Shown here: positions 59,713 through 64,000 of the stretch, piece by piece
Numbering within the stretch: the stretch's first letter is position 1
Layout of the letters: each line of letters opens with the position of its first letter
Assembly: GCA_001510575.1 (NCBI GenBank)
Contig: LNGK01000007.1
Coordinates: 1,048,151 to 1,112,150 of the forward strand
DNA from: Knoxdaviesia capensis
Taxonomy: Eukaryota; Ascomycota; Sordariomycetes; Microascales; Gondwanamycetaceae
Length of the DNA stretch: 64,000 nucleotides
Direction of reading: 5' to 3'
Translations under genes and position numbers: made by a program
The notes under the pieces: generated by a model
Told to the model about the DNA's origin: nothing
The model's database searches: none
Seen by the model: only the letters and a program-made list of their open reading frames with translations

Positions 59713-59730
59713 TCACATGACACCGCGTTT
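59713..59730 (+). promoter_or_regulatory. Composite E-box-like + CGCG element, copy 1
   Basis: TCACATGACACCGCGTTT. It matches copy 2 (59783-59800) at 16 of 18 bases, in the same orientation and 70 bp away. 314 bp upstream of the RAD18 ATG. Confidence 0.6.
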
Positions 59731-59782
59731 AAAATCCTTTGAAGATGTTGGCTGGCTCTGGAGTTTAACGACCGACCGCATT

Positions 59783-59800
59783 TCACGTGACAGCGCGTTT
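59783..59800 (+). promoter_or_regulatory. Composite E-box + CGCG element, copy 2
   Basis: TCACGTGACAGCGCGTTT, containing a perfect CACGTG (59784-59789) followed by GCGCGTTT. 217 bp upstream of the POL32 ATG. Confidence 0.6.
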
Positions 59801-59865
59801 GCAGATTGATATGTGGGATGGTGGGGACAAAAAGAGCAGGAACGCCCAGGACCTCTTAACGACAA

Positions 59866-59871
59866 ACGCGT
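59866..59871. promoter_or_regulatory. MCB-type box (ACGCGT) upstream of POL32
   Basis: AAACGCGTCTC, 146 bp upstream of the POL32 ATG and 467 bp from RAD18. Its reverse complement shares ACGCGTTT with the MCM6 and RNH203 boxes. Confidence 0.6.
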
Positions 59872-60016
59872 CTCTATCAAATCTCACCGAAATTCTCCCA
59901 GATCCCAAACGTCACCTAGACTTTGGCTCCACGCCAACTTTTGAGAGATCCGATTCTTTACCAGTTCTGATCCCATATCATCATCTCTAAAAGTCCCTCT
60001 CCCTCAAATCACTTCC

Positions 60017-61669
60017 ATGGATTCCTACCGCAAGCATCTCGCAGCCAGTTTGGTTGATGAAGGTCGGGTGGTGACCTACCGGAACCTGAGCCGCGCCCTC
60101 GGAATCCACGTCGATGTTGCAAAGCAGTAAGAACTCTTCGTTGACCTCCCCAGTTCAGCCATATCAATATCAATTCTAACATCATCGCCCTTCAAGAATA
60201 CTGTATGACTTCCACCAGTTCCACAATGGTCTTCATCCCGGTAGCATCTATGCCACGTACCTGATATATGGAGTCACCTCCTCCGAGTCCGACGAAGATG
60301 AGGATGTGGAAATGTCAAGTTCCGGCGTGGACAATGACTCCGAGTCGCTGTCTGACCCTATTCCCACCATTGCCATGACTCTAGCCACCGAGGCCGCATT
60401 GAAAGGTTTGCGCTCATCTTCTCGCGAAGGGACATGATTCGCGTTTGCATTAGCTGACACCGCAAACGACAGACACTCTGGCAAAGTACACTCATGTCTC
60501 CTCCATCCATGTGTACAGTCTCAGCCCACAGCCGACTATTGTAAGAACAAATATGCACTTATCCTTTACGATGGTGTTTGCCGCATTCTCGAAACTAACA
60601 CTCTTCAGGATATGACGCTGCTGTCAGATGCTATGGCCGCCATCCCACGCAACACCCCCGAGTCGGCCCCGGGTCTGGGTGGGATCCACAACCCCGGCGT
60701 TCAGCGACGGGCCGGCTCTAAAGCCGCCGCAGCAATCCCTGCTCCTCCTAAGGCGTCGTCGTCGGCATCTGCTCCTACTGCTGCCCCTGCTGCCCCCGCT
60801 TCTTCCAAGCCCGCGGCCGTGGCAGCTCCGGTGGCATCCACTTCGGCCACTCCAGCCGCCACCCCGTCAACTGCAGCGAGCTCTAAATCATCACAGTCCG
60901 ACTCGGTAGCCAAGGCCAAGAAGCCAGCCGCCACCTCCGGAGGCATTATGCAGTCGTTTGCCAAGGCGGCCGCCGCTACGAAATCCGCGAAGCCGAAGCA
61001 GCCAGCCGTCGCAGTCAAGCCGGAGCCGCAAATGTCCGACGACGACGGCGACGATGACGGTGGCAGCGACTTCCTGCCGCCACCCAAGGCGACCACTGAC
61101 GATTCGCACGCGGTGAAGAAGGCAAAGCTCGATCGTCAGGAGGCATTGAAGCGCATGATGGACGACGATGACGAGGATGAATACGAAGATAAGCCGGACG
61201 CCATAGACAACGATGCCACGCCGGCGGCCGAGAACCCCGCTGAAGAGGAGGACGAGCCCATGGCCGATGCGCCTGATCCGGCCCTCAAGGTTGAAGACGA
61301 GCCTGCCGAGGTTGTTGCTAGCACCGGCGACGGACGCAAGCGCGGGAAACGCCGCGTGATGAAGAAGAAGCAGATTCTCGATGACGAAGGGTACTTTGGT
61401 AAGTCTTGCTGTCTCCTCTCTCTGTTTCTCTTTCCAGTAGGATGTCTAACGTGGTTCTGTTTGTACTCGGCGCAGTCACCATCCAAGAAGCCGCGTGGGA
61501 ATCCTTTTCCGAGGATGATACTCCGGCCGCGGCTCCGGCTGCGGTGAAACCAAAGTCTCAGCCGGCTGCACAGACTCCGGCCAGTTCGGCGGCCTCGACG
61601 GCTTCAAAGGCCAAGAAGGGTGGTCCCAAGGGCCAGGGAAGCATCATGTCGTTTTTTGCAAAGAAGTAG
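60017..61669 (+). CDS. POL32: DNA polymerase delta subunit Pol32 (Cdc27/POLD3)
   Basis: Accessory subunit of DNA polymerases delta and zeta that links them to PCNA. Exons 60017..60126, 60197..60405, 60473..60540, 60609..61398, 61476..61669 (456 aa); introns 68-77 bp. The N-terminal winged-helix part contains VTYRNLSRALGIHVDVAKQ, ILYDFHQFHN and ATYLIYG, then KYTHVSSIHVYSLSP. The middle is Ala/Pro/Ser/Lys-rich and acidic. VTIQEAAWESFSEDD is conserved in the family. The protein ends QGSIMSFFAKK, a canonical C-terminal PIP box for PCNA binding. It is divergent from RAD18. Confidence 0.95.
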
Positions 61670-61685
61670 TACGACCGTTCGTTTG

Positions 61686-61699
61686 TTAGGGTTAGGGTT
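61686..61699 (+). repeat. Interstitial telomere-like tract TTAGGGTTAGGGTT
   Basis: Slightly more than two perfect TTAGGG units just after POL32. It may act as a telobox for CWC26 or be a relic; position alone does not decide. Confidence 0.6.
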
Positions 61700-61904
61700 G
61701 TCTGACTGAAAGTGTCTATCTCGGGATGTTCGCCTTGTTGTCCAACTAGCTAGTTGTTTGAAGAGTCTGTGACTTTTCTAGAGTAGGAATTCTAAGTTGA
61801 TGAATGTGAGGTTCTTCATTATGTATCTGCCTTATATTGCCCCCTCGTTCTTTGCCCAAGTGTAATTTTCACATGCACTCAGTTGTCTGTAGTCAACATA
61901 TGGT

Positions 61905-61910
61905 CACGTG
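61905..61910. promoter_or_regulatory. E-box (CACGTG) upstream of CWC26
   Basis: GGTCACGTGACACC, 285 bp before the CWC26 ATG. The first 12 bases of TCACGTGACACC match the RAD18/POL32 composite element except for its variable positions. Confidence 0.4.
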
Positions 61911-62189
61911 ACACCAACCAGTCTTTTTGAAGCTGTCACGAAAGCTCGACTTCAGATCTCCATCTCTACACCCTCTAAAAAGTCTTCAACCACAGCACCG
62001 GCGATTTTACACAAGAACCATTGTTGTTCATGCCGTGAAATATATCACACAACTGTCACAACCACGACTCGCGACACACAGCATCGAATAAGACCAAACA
62101 AGCCAACATTGACCGAGCTTGCCGCGACAGCCTCTTGAGGCTTCCTCAACCACCAACACAACCACCCTTGACACACCTCCCCGCCGAAA

Positions 62190-63188
62190 ATGTCACAAGG
62201 CCTATCAAACTACCTCGCAACACATTATCTCGTGGCCGATCCGAAGCCCGCGAAGAAGCGGAAGCGCAAGGATGGCGGCAAAGCTAGCGGCGGGCTGCTG
62301 ATCACGGATGACGATGAGGCAGGCTGGAGCACACGAACCGGGACGGACACACCGGCCGACGACCCAGCCGACGAAGCGAATGCCACGATCGCCGGCGCCT
62401 CCTCCGAATTCCGCAAAGCGAAGAAATCCGCGTGGAAGACCATCTCCGCGCGCGGCCCCGATACCAGCGGCGACGCGGCCGCCGACGCCATCCTCGCGCA
62501 GGCGGCCGCCGAAGCCGATGCGCGGCGGGCCGAGGACGACGCACTCCCCGCGATCGACGACTCCGAGGTGGTGAAGATGAGCGACGGCACCCACGCCGGC
62601 CTGCAGTCGGCGGACGCCATCGCGGCGCAGCTGAAGAAGCGCCAGCGCGAGGAGCGCGCCGAGCTCGAGAAGCTGCGGCACTCGGCGCGCGGCGAGGCGG
62701 AGGAGACGGTGTACCGCGACGCGACGGGCCGGCGGGTCGATGTGGCGATGCGGCGCGCGGAGGCGCGGCGCGCGGCTGCTGAGGCGGGCGATGCCGAGCG
62801 GCGGCGGGTGGAGGCGCTCAAGGGCGACGTGCAGCGCGAGGAGGCGGCGCGGCGGCGCGAGCGCCTGGAGGACGCGGCGCTGATGGCGGTGGCGCGGCAC
62901 GCCGACGACGCGGAGATGAACGCGGAGCTGAAGGCGCAGGCGCGCTGGAACGACCCGATGGCGCAGTTCATGGCGGCCAAGACTGAGACCAAGACCGGTG
63001 CCAGGAAGGCGAACCGCGGACGGCCGGTGTGTGCGTTCCCGGCCCAGCCGAACCGGTACGGCATCAAGCCGGGGTACCGGTGGGATGGCGTTGATCGGGG
63101 AACGGGATTTGAAGCCGAGCGCTTCAAGGCTTTGAATCGGCGCGAGCGGAACAAGGGCTTGGAGTACTCGTGGCAGATGGATGAATAG
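62190..63188 (+). CDS. CWC26: Pre-mRNA-splicing factor Cwc26 (Bud13 homologue)
   Basis: Component of the RES complex (Bud13, Ist3/Snu17, Pml1), which aids splicing and nuclear retention of pre-mRNA. Single exon, 332 aa. It starts MSQGLSNYLATHYLV with a basic patch (PAKKRKRKDG), as in fungal homologues. The middle is Glu/Arg/Ala-rich helical sequence encoded by very GC-rich DNA. The C-terminal family signature is intact: GRPVCAFPAQPNRYGIKPGY, RWDGVDRGTGFE, RRERNKGLEYSWQMDE. Long frames on the opposite strand are composition shadows. Confidence 0.94.
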   Translation: MSQGLSNYLATHYLVADPKPAKKRKRKDGGKASGGLLITDDDEAGWSTRTGTDTPADDPADEANATIAGASSEFRKAKKSAWKTISARGPDTSGDAAADAILAQAAAEADARRAEDDALPAIDDSEVVKMSDGTHAGLQSADAIAAQLKKRQREERAELEKLRHSARGEAEETVYRDATGRRVDVAMRRAEARRAAAEAGDAERRRVEALKGDVQREEAARRRERLEDAALMAVARHADDAEMNAELKAQARWNDPMAQFMAAKTETKTGARKANRGRPVCAFPAQPNRYGIKPGYRWDGVDRGTGFEAERFKALNRRERNKGLEYSWQMDE

Positions 63189-63575
63189 ACAGACACTCAC
63201 TACACTACCTTAACGACTTGCGTGCATTGATGCATGCGCTGATTGTATCCATTTCACACACATAACGAAGAAATAGACACATGGCATGGAAAAGTCTTCA
63301 TGATACCCTTAAGAAAAGTCCAGTGGGATTTTATTTTCTCCATAAACTAAAGCCGCCGTTGCTTTCTGCCTTATTTCATCATCTAAAAGTAGGTATTCCC
63401 ACCCAAATCAATCGAGAGACTATTAAAAAAAACCCCCCCAGCCCCCTCCCAATTGCTTCAAACCAGATACACAAAACCCAGAAATTGGGGTTGAAAAGGA
63501 GCCGTATCCGTCCTGTAATGGTGCATAGAGAATGAACAAACTGGGAGGGGGAAAAAGAAAGAAAGCAGAAGAAAT
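63189..63575. other. Spacer between convergent CWC26 and TFG1
   Basis: No gene seen; A-rich and C-rich short runs near 63425-63450, consistent with 3' UTRs. Confidence 0.6.
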
Positions 63576-64000
63576 TTACGCCTTCCGGCGCAGCAGCTTG
63601 TCCGCCCCGTAAAGACAGTTCTTCTTGACCAACAGGATCCAGTCGCTCCGCTTCATCTTGGGCGGCTCCTCACCGACACGGTCACTGAAGAGCTTGAGGA
63701 AGTTGAGAATGGTGATTCCCTCGGGCGGGTCGGGAAGCGCAGCCACAATCTCCCAGTCCTCAATAATTGCCTGAGCCGGCGTGGCGCTGGGGCTGGCGGC
63801 TTTGGAGTCTCCGGAGGCTGTACGGGGTATGGCTGTTAGTTTGAAGTGATCTTGGATGTGTAGATGTGAGTGGGTGAGTGAGGCTATATCTTACCATTCG
63901 CGGGGACGGGGCTACCGGCACGCGAGCCCGTGGGAGTTCCCTTGGCCGCCGATCCCATCAGCTTCACCTTGGTCTTGCGGGGCGCGCCGTCGGACATTTC
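63576..64000 (-). CDS. TFG1: TFIIF alpha subunit (RAP74/Tfg1), C-terminal part only
   Basis: General transcription factor IIF large subunit for RNA polymerase II. Only the 3' end is inside the window: exons >64000..63895 and 63817..63576 (115 visible residues), with a 77-bp intron (GTAAGA/CAG). The visible end is the TFIIF-alpha winged helix: AIIEDWEIVAALPDPPEGIT, ILNFLKLFSDRVGEEPPK, WILLVKKNCLYGADKLLRRK. It is preceded by a Ser/Pro/Gly-rich basic linker (KVKLMGSAAKGTPTGSRAGS). The ATG at 63997 is in frame with an upstream GAA and is probably internal, because RAP74 proteins are several hundred residues longer. Confidence 0.85.

Larger units (their letters stand above)
59400..60016. promoter_or_regulatory. 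Divergent promoter region, RAD18 / POL32
   Basis: No gene. It carries the composite element TCAC[A/G]TGACA[C/G]CGCGTTT twice and an ACGCGT box closer to POL32. Confidence 0.6.
61670..62189. promoter_or_regulatory. Spacer between POL32 and CWC26
   Basis: No gene. Telomere-like TTAGGGTTAGGGTT lies 17 bp after the POL32 stop (61686-61699), and an E-box at 61905-61910 sits in TCACGTGACACC. Confidence 0.6.

Noticed and set aside
62205..63200. Two 320-330-codon minus-strand frames over CWC26
   Set aside because: Antisense shadows of a GC-rich Glu/Arg/Ala coding region; CWC26 has the Bud13 signature in the plus frame.
1..64000. Mobile elements, CRISPR arrays or bacterial operons
   Set aside because: No transposase or reverse-transcriptase motif, terminal repeats or spaced direct repeats were seen; all genes have eukaryotic structure.

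Overview
The window is nuclear DNA of a fungus, almost certainly an ascomycete. Genes are dense and on both strands. Most are split by short spliceosomal introns (about 64-290 bp, mostly GTAAGT/GTATGT donors and CAG/TAG acceptors). The gene set is fungal: chitin synthase, the Kei1 subunit of inositol-phosphorylceramide synthase, an EF-hand external NADH dehydrogenase, fungal-type sulfite reductase, Trs85, Pol32 and Cwc26. A complex I subunit (NUYM/NDUFS4) rules out the Saccharomyces lineage. Intron density and the chitin synthase suggest a filamentous or early-branching ascomycete; I cannot name the genus. I see no tRNA or rRNA gene, transposon or CRISPR array.

Layout. 0-9 kb: 5'-truncated chitin synthase (+) converging on MET5 sulfite reductase (-). 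9-15.2 kb: long spacer, then KEI1 (-) and YPT6 (-). 15.9-20.2 kb: NOP53 (+) converging on NDE-type NADH dehydrogenase (-). 22-26.2 kb: URK1 (-) divergent from GID8 (+). 26.8-29.2 kb: NUYM (-) divergent from ATP17 (+). 30.3-34.6 kb: a 1318-residue low-complexity protein I cannot name. 36.3-41.6 kb: MCM6 (-) divergent from an aminotransferase (+). 41.9-47.7 kb: a GH125/Mug157 protein (-) and ESA1 (-), then REX4 (+). 47.8-49.5 kb: cyclopropane-fatty-acid synthase (-). 49.5-52.2 kb: gene-poor spacer. 52.2-57.6 kb: RNH203, TRS85 and CHM7 (all +). 57.8-61.7 kb: RAD18 (-) divergent from POL32 (+). 62.2-64 kb: CWC26 (+) and the 3' end of TFG1 (TFIIF alpha, -).

Exon structures were rebuilt by hand. 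Each join listed keeps the reading frame and restores family-typical sequence across the junction, so most gene models have an exact predicted length. Coding starts often lie upstream of the longest ATG-initiated frame because first exons are tiny (36-77 nt in several genes).

Functional grouping. Two divergent pairs share a pathway: NUYM/ATP17 (oxidative phosphorylation, with CCAAT pentamers between them) and RAD18/POL32 (post-replication repair and DNA polymerase delta). The RAD18-POL32 promoter carries an 18-bp composite element twice, TCAC[A/G]TGACA[C/G]CGCGTTT, which joins an E-box-like core to a CGCG core. The three ACGCGT (MCB-type) sites I found between genes lie upstream of MCM6, RNH203 and POL32. 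E-boxes (CACGTG) and telomere-like AACCCTAA motifs recur in several other spacers. The strongest leads are this regulatory pattern, the unnamed 30.3-34.6 kb protein with its stop-free intron, and unusual splicing (a GC-AG intron and 15-nt exons).
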